From positions 1 to 64,000 of the forward strand of contig JAFTNJ010000039.1 of the NCBI GenBank assembly GCA_017451915.1: DNA of 64,000 nucleotides, in the 5' to 3' direction. Position 1 is the first letter of the stretch; every line of letters begins with the position of its first letter. Below the pieces are notes generated by a model that did no database searches, had not been told where the DNA came from, and saw only the letters and a program-made list of their open reading frames with translations. Shown here in pieces: positions 7,945 to 15,967 of the stretch. Source of the stretch: Clostridia bacterium. GTDB lineage: Bacteria > Bacillota > Clostridia > Oscillospirales > CAG-272. Position numbers and translations under genes: made by a program.

Positions 7945-10665
7945 TTATTGATTGAACTCATCCACGATTGGGGTGAGAATATGAGGGCATTTATCCTCGA
8001 TGGCATAGGCCTCACGGTTGGGAGCCGCCCAACGCACGGCGTTGGTGATAACTCTTTGTACGTAAGGATTATAGAAGGACTTGCAGGTCTCGTGTCCGGG
8101 CTGGAAGTAGAAGACCTTCCCTGCTCCCCGATGGAAGCACGCGCCCGCGCGCAGAATGTGACCGTCCTCGTACCACGCGCCCATGACCAGGGCATCGGGC
8201 TGGGGAATGTAGAAGGGCTCGCTATAGAGCTCCTCCTCCTCGATCAGGAAATGATCGGGAATTCCGTCCATAATGGCGTGAGAGGGCATGAGATTCCACA
8301 AAATCTCCTTTTGGTTGCGGCCCCAGGTCAGGTTGCCGTTGGTACCAACGATGGCACGGAAGGGCTTGGAATGATGGGCCGAGTGAAGGGCGATAAAGCC
8401 CATCTTGCCCAGATATACCCGATTGCGGATCCGCTCCACCAAAGCGTCGTCCACCTCACCGTGCTTGATGTGTCCCCACCAAATGAGGACATCGGTGTTC
8501 TCCAGCACCTCGTTGGGCAATCCCTGATCGGGATCGCAAAGTGCCGCCAGGCGGATCTCCATATCCTCGTTGCACTGCAGGAAATTACGGATGCAGCCGT
8601 GGATACCGTCGGGATACAGTGCCTTGACATCCTCCTTCTTCCGCTCGTGGAAGAACTCGTTCCAAACCGTTACGCGGATCACGTTGCGCTTTTGCTTCTC
8701 AATGGAGCGCAGAGGCATCCAAACCTCGTGCAAGGAACGCTCGTCCCAGGTCTTGCCCGCGCTGGAGAAGTCCACCAGGGTCATGCTCTTACCGCCGGCC
8801 AAAGCCACTTTGACAACGCAAACCGTTTCAAAATCAACGGCGTCGGGCTCCAACAGCTCGGTCACGGCGTAGCCGTCGGCATCCACCAACATCTCCACGG
8901 GATCAAAGTTGTTGCCCGTAATCTCGGCGTCCCGCGCCAGCATCAAGGGACCGCGGCGCAGAGCAAAGAAGTTACGGTCCTCGGGGTCCTCACGCACCTC
9001 GATCACCTTCTTCCCGTTGCGGATCACGTCTCTATCCCAACAATCGGGACGGTAGAGCTCGGTTCTCATATCCAGAGAAAGCAGGATCTCGTCGCCGTTC
9101 TTCCAAACGCGGTCAATCACGGTGTAGCCGGGGGTAACCTCTGCCGCTTCCCCATTGATCGAGATGGCCGTTTTCACGCTCCAGGTGGGAATACGCAGAG
9201 AAATTGCAAAGGCTTCCTTCTTTCGCAGCTTCAGGACGATCTTGATCTCGCCGTTTCTGGGGTAGCCGCCGGAAATACCGATTCCCAGCTTGTTGCCCTC
9301 GGGGGTCTTGGTCTCCATGTCGCAATCCGAATAGAGGTTGAGAACAACGCCGCCCTCGGCCTTCATCAGGGCCATGTGGCCCACCAGTCCCGCGCCGGCC
9401 GCGCCGATGCAGGCACAGCAGCCGTAGTAGGTTCGGTCGGCCTTGAACTGCTGCAGACCGCCAACCTGTCGGCCGCGCACGTTGAGACGCATCTCGCTGT
9501 AGCTATCGAAAGGCATATAAGTAAGCGTGGGGTTTCCGTATTGCATCAGCTGACTTTCCACCTGATGAGACGGAATCGTTACGTGCTGCTGGGTGTTCAG
9601 CGCGCCAACGTACGCGTTGTAAAGGGATTGCTCAAAGCAATCGGCAAATTTGGGGTCCCCCGTCAGGGTCAGCATCCGCATACAGAACTTCATCCAGGTC
9701 ACGGTTACGCAGGTCTCCTGCTTGATGCCCGTGAAATAGGAAGAGGTCTGCCGCGCGGCAGAGTGATCAAAGAGCTCGTGCGTCATGCCCGCGCAACCGA
9801 TGACGGTGATATCGGATTCCAGCACACGCTTACCGAAGTTCTCCACGGCCTTGCGGTACTTTTCCTCCCCCGTAACAAAGGAATATTCCAGAACGCCCTC
9901 AAAGAAGGAGATCATCTCATAGGCCTTGGTAACGGGATACTGATAGGGATACAGGTTATCCTGCATGGCGAGATTGAGGATGTTGCCCCAGGTGGAGCCG
10001 CCGCAGGAAATGATGTGGTGGGCAAGCTCCAGGTAGTTTTCCTTCTTCGTCAGATTGTAGAGCTTCATCATGGGCTCCAGAATGGAGGAGGAATTGAGTC
10101 CGCCCCAATGCTTTGCCGCCTTGGTAATGGATTTTTTGCCTTCCCCATCGCCAAATTTTTCGGCAATATAGTCGGCGTGGGCGATCACCTTTGCAAGGAT
10201 CTCCTGTTTCAACTCCTCGTCACGGCAGATCTCCAGGAAATACATGAGGGAGAGCATCACGTACTTTCTGCCCCATACGTCCCATTTCTCAAACTCGTTT
10301 TCTACCGTGTAGGAGGAAATGCGTCCGTAGCCGTCGGCGGTGGCCAGAAGATCACGGGTGGTCTTTTCCAGCACTCGATAGAGCTTTGCGTCTCCCGTAA
10401 TCGAATATACGTAAACCGCGCCGCGCATCATCTTGCCCCAATACTCGCACCTCCAGCCGCCGGTGGTCAGATCGTCCTCACGGGTGCGGAAGGGGGAAAC
10501 AAAGCGCTCCCACATCTTTTTGTCCATCAGCGTGGTATCGGTGATGAAGCGGAGCATATCCTCCACCTGGCCGTGGTAGTGGACGGCTTTTTCGCGGTCA
10601 ATGGCAATCGTGGGGATGCGCTTGGCATCCTTGGATTCATGTCTCAAAAAAATCGGATTGTTCAT
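7945..10665 (-). CDS. GH127-family glycosidase fused to a ThuA-like domain
   Basis: A 906-residue protein without signal peptide. Residues about 20-640 resemble GH127/DUF1680 (beta-L-arabinofuranosidase family): an alpha/alpha barrel with ETC at 317-319 and GCCAC around 415-419, matching the Glu and Cys cluster that binds zinc and carries the nucleophile in that family. Residues about 663-885 look like a ThuA (trehalose-utilisation, glutamine-amidotransferase-like) domain, with TDVLIWWGHIKHGEV and IALHSAHHSKPFR. The start at MNNPIF has AAGGA 9 bases upstream; two earlier in-frame ATGs are less well placed and the first overlaps the GH36 gene. Last gene of the operon. Substrate not determined. 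Confidence 0.85.
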   Translation of the reverse strand: MNNPIFLRHESKDAKRIPTIAIDREKAVHYHGQVEDMLRFITDTTLMDKKMWERFVSPFRTREDDLTTGGWRCEYWGKMMRGAVYVYSITGDAKLYRVLEKTTRDLLATADGYGRISSYTVENEFEKWDVWGRKYVMLSLMYFLEICRDEELKQEILAKVIAHADYIAEKFGDGEGKKSITKAAKHWGGLNSSSILEPMMKLYNLTKKENYLELAHHIISCGGSTWGNILNLAMQDNLYPYQYPVTKAYEMISFFEGVLEYSFVTGEEKYRKAVENFGKRVLESDITVIGCAGMTHELFDHSAARQTSSYFTGIKQETCVTVTWMKFCMRMLTLTGDPKFADCFEQSLYNAYVGALNTQQHVTIPSHQVESQLMQYGNPTLTYMPFDSYSEMRLNVRGRQVGGLQQFKADRTYYGCCACIGAAGAGLVGHMALMKAEGGVVLNLYSDCDMETKTPEGNKLGIGISGGYPRNGEIKIVLKLRKKEAFAISLRIPTWSVKTAISINGEAAEVTPGYTVIDRVWKNGDEILLSLDMRTELYRPDCWDRDVIRNGKKVIEVREDPEDRNFFALRRGPLMLARDAEITGNNFDPVEMLVDADGYAVTELLEPDAVDFETVCVVKVALAGGKSMTLVDFSSAGKTWDERSLHEVWMPLRSIEKQKRNVIRVTVWNEFFHERKKEDVKALYPDGIHGCIRNFLQCNEDMEIRLAALCDPDQGLPNEVLENTDVLIWWGHIKHGEVDDALVERIRNRVYLGKMGFIALHSAHHSKPFRAIVGTNGNLTWGRNQKEILWNLMPSHAIMDGIPDHFLIEEEELYSEPFYIPQPDALVMGAWYEDGHILRAGACFHRGAGKVFYFQPGHETCKSFYNPYVQRVITNAVRWAAPNREAYAIEDKCPHILTPIVDEFNQ

Positions 10666-10684
10666 ATCGGTCATCCTTTCTGTT

Positions 10685-12856
10685 TCAATCAATGGCGTTC
10701 AGGGTAAAGAGCACGGCGTCAAAATCGCCGGGCATCCGTTCCAGGAAAATACCCACGTTGCAAAGCACCGAGCCGCGCAAGGTCATGTCCAGCTCCTCAA
10801 TGCGGTAATGCTTCTCGGGATCCAGACCTGCCGCGCGGGCAATGAGATCACCGTTGTGGGGATTGAGTGCCTGATAGAACACCATCATAGCATGATTTTT
10901 GTCCTTGGACACCACGGTCTGGGACATAACGTTGCCGTGAAGTCGGTTTTCGCGGCGATAGAGGTCGCCCTCCAGAATCAGTTTTTCGGTGGTTCTGTGC
11001 TTCTTGATATTCTCGGCAATGGTAGAAAGCTCCTCCTCGGAGACCCGCAGAGGATCAAACTCATAGCCCAAAACACCCTGCCGCGCAATGTTGGTGCGCG
11101 CCCGCACCGAGGTGGATCTGCCATTTCGGATATTGGGAGAGGCAGAAACGTGGCTGGAATGGGTGCTCAAGGGGAAGCAAAGTCCCGTGCCGTACTGGAT
11201 CTCTACCCGATCGTTGGCATCGGTGTTGTCGCTGGTCCAATATTGGGGGAAGAATTTCAGCATAGCGCCGTCAAAGCGTCCGCCGCCGCCCGAGCATCCC
11301 TCAAAGAGGATCTCGGGAAAGCTCTCGGTCAGATAGGTCGCCAGCTCGTACACACCCAAAATATAGCGGTGCTGAACCTCGCCCTGTCGGTCGGCAGGAA
11401 GGAGCCGCGACCAGTTCTCGGTCATATGGCGGTTGCAGTCCCACTTGATGTAGGTGGCTCCGCTCTCGCTGATCACCCGATGCATGGCGTTCTTGATGTA
11501 ATCCAGAACGTCGCGGCGTGTCAGGTCAAGAATGCATTGATTCCGCGAGAGCACGGGCTTGCGATCGGGGGCGGAAATGATCCAATCGGGATGGGCGCGA
11601 TAGAGATCGCTGTCGGGATTGATCATTTCGGGCTCGATCCAAAGACCAAAGTTCATGCCTGCCTCGTGGCAATGATCCGAGATCTCCTTCAGCCCCCCGG
11701 GCAGCTTTTCGGTGTTGACGAACCAGTCGCCAAGTCCCGCTTTGTCGTTGTTGCGAGCACCAAACCAACCGTCGTCTAAAACAAAGGTATCAATTTCGCT
11801 TCCCTTCACCGCGTCAATGGCGGCAAGGAGGCGTTTGTTGTCAAAGTTAAAGTGCATACCTTCCCAGCTGTTGAGAACCACGGGTCTGGGACGGTAAACA
11901 AAATTGGGGTTGATCACGTAATTACGGTAGAAATCATGATAGGATCGGCTCATCTTGCCAAGTCCCTCATTGGAATAGCACAGGATGGCCTCGGGGGTCT
12001 CAAAGCGCTCACCGCTCTCCAGCTTCCAGGTAAAGGTTTCTGGCTGGATGCCTGCCATCATACGGGTCTTTCCGTACTGATCCACCTCGGCACACTCGTA
12101 GTGCGAGCCGCTGTACATCAGGCTGCAAGCATACACGTCTCCCGTCTCCTCGGTCACGTTGGGACGGAGCAGAGCGATGAAGGGAGAATGCTGATGAGAG
12201 GAATTTCCGCGGCAGTTGCCTACGGAGATTTTGCCGTAGTTGGCAGGGGTCAGGCACTCGTGTCTCTCCTCGTGGTGTCCGCCACGAAGGGTCAGCACGT
12301 TGAAATCGTGATCGTAAAAATCCAAGGACACCGACAGAGCGCGGAGCAGCTTGACGGGATCCTTTCCGCAATTCTCGATCTCGGCGCGGCGAGTGATGAT
12401 ATTCTCTTCCTCATACACCGTGTAGTAAAGCTTAACGCGCAGAGAAAGGGTTGCGTCAAACAGAGATACCACCAGCGTCTCCCCGCCTCGAGCGGTGGGA
12501 ATTCCCGACGAAATCGCAGGCTTCTGCGCGAGAATCTCAAAGCCCTCGTAGTGCAGGTCGGTCACACGGCATCCGCGGCTGTCCTCCACGCAAATGGCAT
12601 AATCTCTGAACTCGCCGTAGTTTGCCACGGGATATTCGGGATAGATCGAGGAAAAACGGTCTCTGACACCGGGAATATGGGCAGTATAGTCATTGTAAAC
12701 GTGAGAACGGTAGAAATACCGCAGATCGGCGTCCTCGGAGATCGCTGAACCGTAGTATTTATGGCTCAAGTAGTCAAAGTGGTCGGCTCCGAAGACGTAG
12801 GAAAAATCCTTTCCCCGCAGGTGAAATTGCTTTTCCGCAATCTGAATAATACTCAT
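10685..12856 (-). CDS. Alpha-galactosidase, GH36
   Basis: A 723-residue retaining alpha-galactosidase that removes terminal alpha-linked galactose from oligosaccharides. An N-terminal beta-supersandwich is followed by a (beta/alpha)8 barrel. Predicted nucleophile is Asp473 in YIKWDCNR and acid/base is Asp543 in TSDNTDANDR. Other family motifs are VLNSWEG, FVLDDGWFG, GLWIEPEMINPDSDLY and FEGCSGGGGRFD. Length is typical for tetrameric GH36. No signal peptide, so it acts on imported sugars. Next to the GH127-ThuA gene (20-base gap from its chosen start). Confidence 0.95.
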   Translation of the reverse strand: MSIIQIAEKQFHLRGKDFSYVFGADHFDYLSHKYYGSAISEDADLRYFYRSHVYNDYTAHIPGVRDRFSSIYPEYPVANYGEFRDYAICVEDSRGCRVTDLHYEGFEILAQKPAISSGIPTARGGETLVVSLFDATLSLRVKLYYTVYEEENIITRRAEIENCGKDPVKLLRALSVSLDFYDHDFNVLTLRGGHHEERHECLTPANYGKISVGNCRGNSSHQHSPFIALLRPNVTEETGDVYACSLMYSGSHYECAEVDQYGKTRMMAGIQPETFTWKLESGERFETPEAILCYSNEGLGKMSRSYHDFYRNYVINPNFVYRPRPVVLNSWEGMHFNFDNKRLLAAIDAVKGSEIDTFVLDDGWFGARNNDKAGLGDWFVNTEKLPGGLKEISDHCHEAGMNFGLWIEPEMINPDSDLYRAHPDWIISAPDRKPVLSRNQCILDLTRRDVLDYIKNAMHRVISESGATYIKWDCNRHMTENWSRLLPADRQGEVQHRYILGVYELATYLTESFPEILFEGCSGGGGRFDGAMLKFFPQYWTSDNTDANDRVEIQYGTGLCFPLSTHSSHVSASPNIRNGRSTSVRARTNIARQGVLGYEFDPLRVSEEELSTIAENIKKHRTTEKLILEGDLYRRENRLHGNVMSQTVVSKDKNHAMMVFYQALNPHNGDLIARAAGLDPEKHYRIEELDMTLRGSVLCNVGIFLERMPGDFDAVLFTLNAID

Positions 12857-12885
12857 TGGATGATCCTTTCATGATGGTTTTGAAA

Positions 12886-12917
12886 AACGCCGCAACCGCA
12901 TAGGGGTTGCGGCGTTT
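12886..12917 (-). terminator. Hairpin after the first PHP/SGNH-like gene
   Basis: A 12-13 base stem (AACGCCGCAACC with GGTTGCGGCGTT) followed on the minus strand by TTTTTC. It lies between the paralogue gene and GH36, so transcription of GH36 may be reduced by partial termination or start again here. Confidence 0.75.
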
Positions 12918-12961
12918 GATAGAACGTCAAAATAATATGGATGAGAGGAATCAGTCAAGCT

Positions 12962-15877
12962 TTACTTTCCGATCTCCTCGGCTACCATCTTGGCAAGCAG
13001 CTCGGTGCCTTCCTTGGAAATGGTATCGATCTTCTTACGAACCACGATCAGGCCCGCCTGCTCGCTGGTGGGAGTAAAGAAATCTACCAGAGGCAGACCG
13101 TGCGCCTTCGCGATCTCGATCACGGTGTCCTTCATACCGCCTTCCTGCAGAATAACGGCTCTGCGTACGTCATCGATGGTGCGAAGGAAGGGAGCGATCA
13201 TGATTATCTTCGCGCCCCAGCCCCCCAGAGTCTCGATCAATTCGTCATATCCCTTAATAAAGTCGGGCTTGTATTCATCCCAAACCGCGGAATTCTCACG
13301 GGACAGATCGGAAAGGCCGAACCAGGAAACAATGATGTCAGGCTTGAATTTTTTCATTTCCTTCACAACTGCCTCGGCACCTCTGAGATAGTTGGTCACG
13401 TTGCTGTATGCGGCTCTTGCCTTGATCTTGGAATAGATGCGAACATCATAGCCGTCGCCCAGAATGCTTTGCATGATCGAAGCGTAAGGAGCGGTCTCGG
13501 AGTTACCCTCACTGAACTGGTCGCCGATGACGGCAACGCGGACGGCATCCTCGCGGGGAACGATCTTATCAATTTCAATGATCTCACTCTTGGGAATGAT
13601 CTCCTCGGGCATACCAACGATCTTTCCGCCCAGGGTATCCGCAACCATCTTGATGTTGTGCACCAGGGCGTTTTCGTCCACCTTCTGCTCCTCGGTCATA
13701 ATGGAGGTAGTGAACAGCAGAGGAATGTTATGCACGTAGAAGCCGCGAGTCATGTTGACCGCTACGGTGCTGAAGGAAACAAAGTTCCGAGAGAACCAGT
13801 CCAAGCGCTTTCTGCCGCAATCGTTGGCACCAATGGCAACCAGAATTGCGTCGGGATTTGCGTCCAAAGCATCGTTGATCAGCTTCTCATCCTGATGGAA
13901 CATATAGGAGTGGAGTCCCTTAGTACCGTCGTTCTCGCCGGCGATCATAACGATCTCCTTGGCCTCGGGAACGATCTCGCGAGCCTTGGCCTCCAGCGCG
14001 ACAAGGTCGGAGCATCCGTCGGTGAACACCACCAGACGGTTGATCTCCTTCTCTGCGGCCTCCTCATATTTTGCCAGAGCCTTGCCCTTGGGAAGCTCAA
14101 GAGTAGCAGGCTCATAAATAAACTTCTCCTGGGGCATTGCCTTTTCTCTCAGCTCCAGAACGTCCAGGGTGGCGCAGTTCTGATTCCAAGCGTAACGGAA
14201 GCAGCCCTGGGGCTGTACGTCGGCACCGTGGTAGCCGTCACCGCGCACGTAAGCACGGCAGATGACCTCGTCACCGTAGCAGATGGCCAGCTTACGGGTA
14301 GCATCCTCCGCGCCAAACTTTTCGGCACAGATGTAAACGTCATCTTTGGTCAAGGAAGTTCCGTAATAAGCATTGAAATCATCCAACGTGTTGGAGCCGC
14401 TCTTGCCTCTGAGCCAAACGGTCAGGGTCTGGTGCGCCTTGATCTTTTTGGGAATGCGGAATTCCTGATGCAAACCGCAGTTGTAAATGCGGAACTGATA
14501 CTTGGAAATATCAATGCTGGCATCGGTTTGGTTGAAGATATCAAAGCAGCAGAAGGGCTGCTTGGTATATCCCTGCGCCAGATTGCTCTTGGTGTTGGTA
14601 AAGAACTGGGTAATGGTGAGAGCAGACAGGTAAACCACCTTGTTTACGGCAATGGGCTGTCCCTTATAGGTACCGCGAACCGCTACCACCAGGCGGGTGT
14701 CACGGGGACGGATGGGCGAGGTGTAAGCCGCGCGGGCGCTCTTCCCTGCCCCCAGATCGTCCAGGTGAGATACAAAGGGCTTGGACTTTCTTTCGATGCT
14801 CATGCAGGCCGGATACCAGGAAACGGTAATATCCTCAACGTCCTCGTCCCCCAGGTTCTTCACGTCGGCAACGGCCACCAGCTTCTTATTCTGGTAGTTG
14901 GTTTGGATCTCCACCTCCACGGGAGCGTCCTGCTCTACGAAGATGGCACCGGAAATGGCATACTGCATACCCGAAATGCGCTTAACGTAGGTATATCTCT
15001 GATCGTCAGGGATCGTGATCTCCCAATGGAAGCTCTTTTCCTTGCCCGCGTCCACCTGCGCCAGAACGATGTTATGCTCACCCACCAGCTGCAGCACGCC
15101 AATGCCGCAATCCTTCTCGGTGGTAGCGTCGATCTCAACCTTGAGGGAGCCGGTCTTCTTGAGTCTGGAGCCGATCCACTCGCCGTTGGCCTTGTAGAAC
15201 AGCTTGAAGGAACGGTCGGTAGTAGCGTAGGTACGGTTCTTGCGCATACCGTCCAGAATATTCTCGCGGGTCAACTCCTCGGCAAGCACCGCGCCGGTCT
15301 CCTCACGGGAGGTCGTCCAGTTTGCACCGTGGGTATCCTCGTTACTTACGGGGCTGATGTGCCAGCCCATACGCAGAGCGCGGTCATATTCCTCTTCAAT
15401 GCAGGAAATGCCGTACTCGGTGATACGGATCTCCATGATGCTGAAGATATTATCCATACGGGGATCGTATTTGAAATCGTTGAAGTTACCCCATTTGTCG
15501 CCGGGATGGTTGAACTGGCCCACACCGGTCTCACCAATTCTTGCCATCTCATCGTACCACTCATCCAAGCTCAGCTTGGTCCAGAAGATTTCCTTGGGAG
15601 GAATGATATTGGCGTGTCCGTAGTAACCGGAGGGAGCGCCGTAGGTCATTTCATAGCCGTACAGAGCGGCAAATTTGCCGTCCTCGTTCTTCTCCTCCGC
15701 CAATGCGGGCATCACAGAATAGAATCTTTCGGCGGTAAACTTACCAAAGTTATGGTCGGTTACCGAAAAATAATCGACCTTACCCACGTTGCGGGCATAA
15801 TCGTAAGCTTCTTCAGGAGTTCCTCTACCGTCGGAATGATTGGTATGGGCGTGAACTTCACCGTTAAAAATTTTCAT
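12962..15877 (-). CDS. PHP metallohydrolase with CARDB/LTD-like and SGNH-like domains (copy 1)
   Basis: A 971-residue protein with no signal peptide. Residues 1-220 form a PHP/CehA-type metallohydrolase: HAHTNHSDG (9-17), TDHN (40-43), GYEMT, FNHPGD (122-127) and SNEDTH (178-183) supply the metal ligands. About 225-315 is a beta domain, 320-420 CARDB-like, 430-570 lamin-tail-like. The tail (about 610-971) looks like two SGNH/GDSL-fold units: IGANDCG (682-688) in the first; GDQFSEG (785-791) and FGLSDL in the second, where the usual nucleophile Ser of GDS is Gln and no DxxH is seen. Start chosen at MKIFNGE, with AGAGG 8 bases upstream. Function unknown; context points to carbohydrate metabolism. 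Confidence 0.7.
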   Translation of the reverse strand: MKIFNGEVHAHTNHSDGRGTPEEAYDYARNVGKVDYFSVTDHNFGKFTAERFYSVMPALAEEKNEDGKFAALYGYEMTYGAPSGYYGHANIIPPKEIFWTKLSLDEWYDEMARIGETGVGQFNHPGDKWGNFNDFKYDPRMDNIFSIMEIRITEYGISCIEEEYDRALRMGWHISPVSNEDTHGANWTTSREETGAVLAEELTRENILDGMRKNRTYATTDRSFKLFYKANGEWIGSRLKKTGSLKVEIDATTEKDCGIGVLQLVGEHNIVLAQVDAGKEKSFHWEITIPDDQRYTYVKRISGMQYAISGAIFVEQDAPVEVEIQTNYQNKKLVAVADVKNLGDEDVEDITVSWYPACMSIERKSKPFVSHLDDLGAGKSARAAYTSPIRPRDTRLVVAVRGTYKGQPIAVNKVVYLSALTITQFFTNTKSNLAQGYTKQPFCCFDIFNQTDASIDISKYQFRIYNCGLHQEFRIPKKIKAHQTLTVWLRGKSGSNTLDDFNAYYGTSLTKDDVYICAEKFGAEDATRKLAICYGDEVICRAYVRGDGYHGADVQPQGCFRYAWNQNCATLDVLELREKAMPQEKFIYEPATLELPKGKALAKYEEAAEKEINRLVVFTDGCSDLVALEAKAREIVPEAKEIVMIAGENDGTKGLHSYMFHQDEKLINDALDANPDAILVAIGANDCGRKRLDWFSRNFVSFSTVAVNMTRGFYVHNIPLLFTTSIMTEEQKVDENALVHNIKMVADTLGGKIVGMPEEIIPKSEIIEIDKIVPREDAVRVAVIGDQFSEGNSETAPYASIMQSILGDGYDVRIYSKIKARAAYSNVTNYLRGAEAVVKEMKKFKPDIIVSWFGLSDLSRENSAVWDEYKPDFIKGYDELIETLGGWGAKIIMIAPFLRTIDDVRRAVILQEGGMKDTVIEIAKAHGLPLVDFFTPTSEQAGLIVVRKKIDTISKEGTELLAKMVAEEIGK

Positions 15878-15914
15878 GATGATTACCTCTTTGTTTTTCA
15901 CAAATATTTGATAT

Positions 15915-15945
15915 CAAGGAGCACCGGAGCGTCCGGCACTCCTTG
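15915..15945 (-). terminator. Imperfect hairpin between the two paralogues
   Basis: CAAGGAG and CCGGA pair with TCCGG and CTCCTTG across a small internal loop. No clear T run follows on the minus strand, so it may be an mRNA processing or stability hairpin rather than a terminator. Confidence 0.3.
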
Positions 15946-15967
15946 AAAAAGGGTTTCAAAAACAGAT

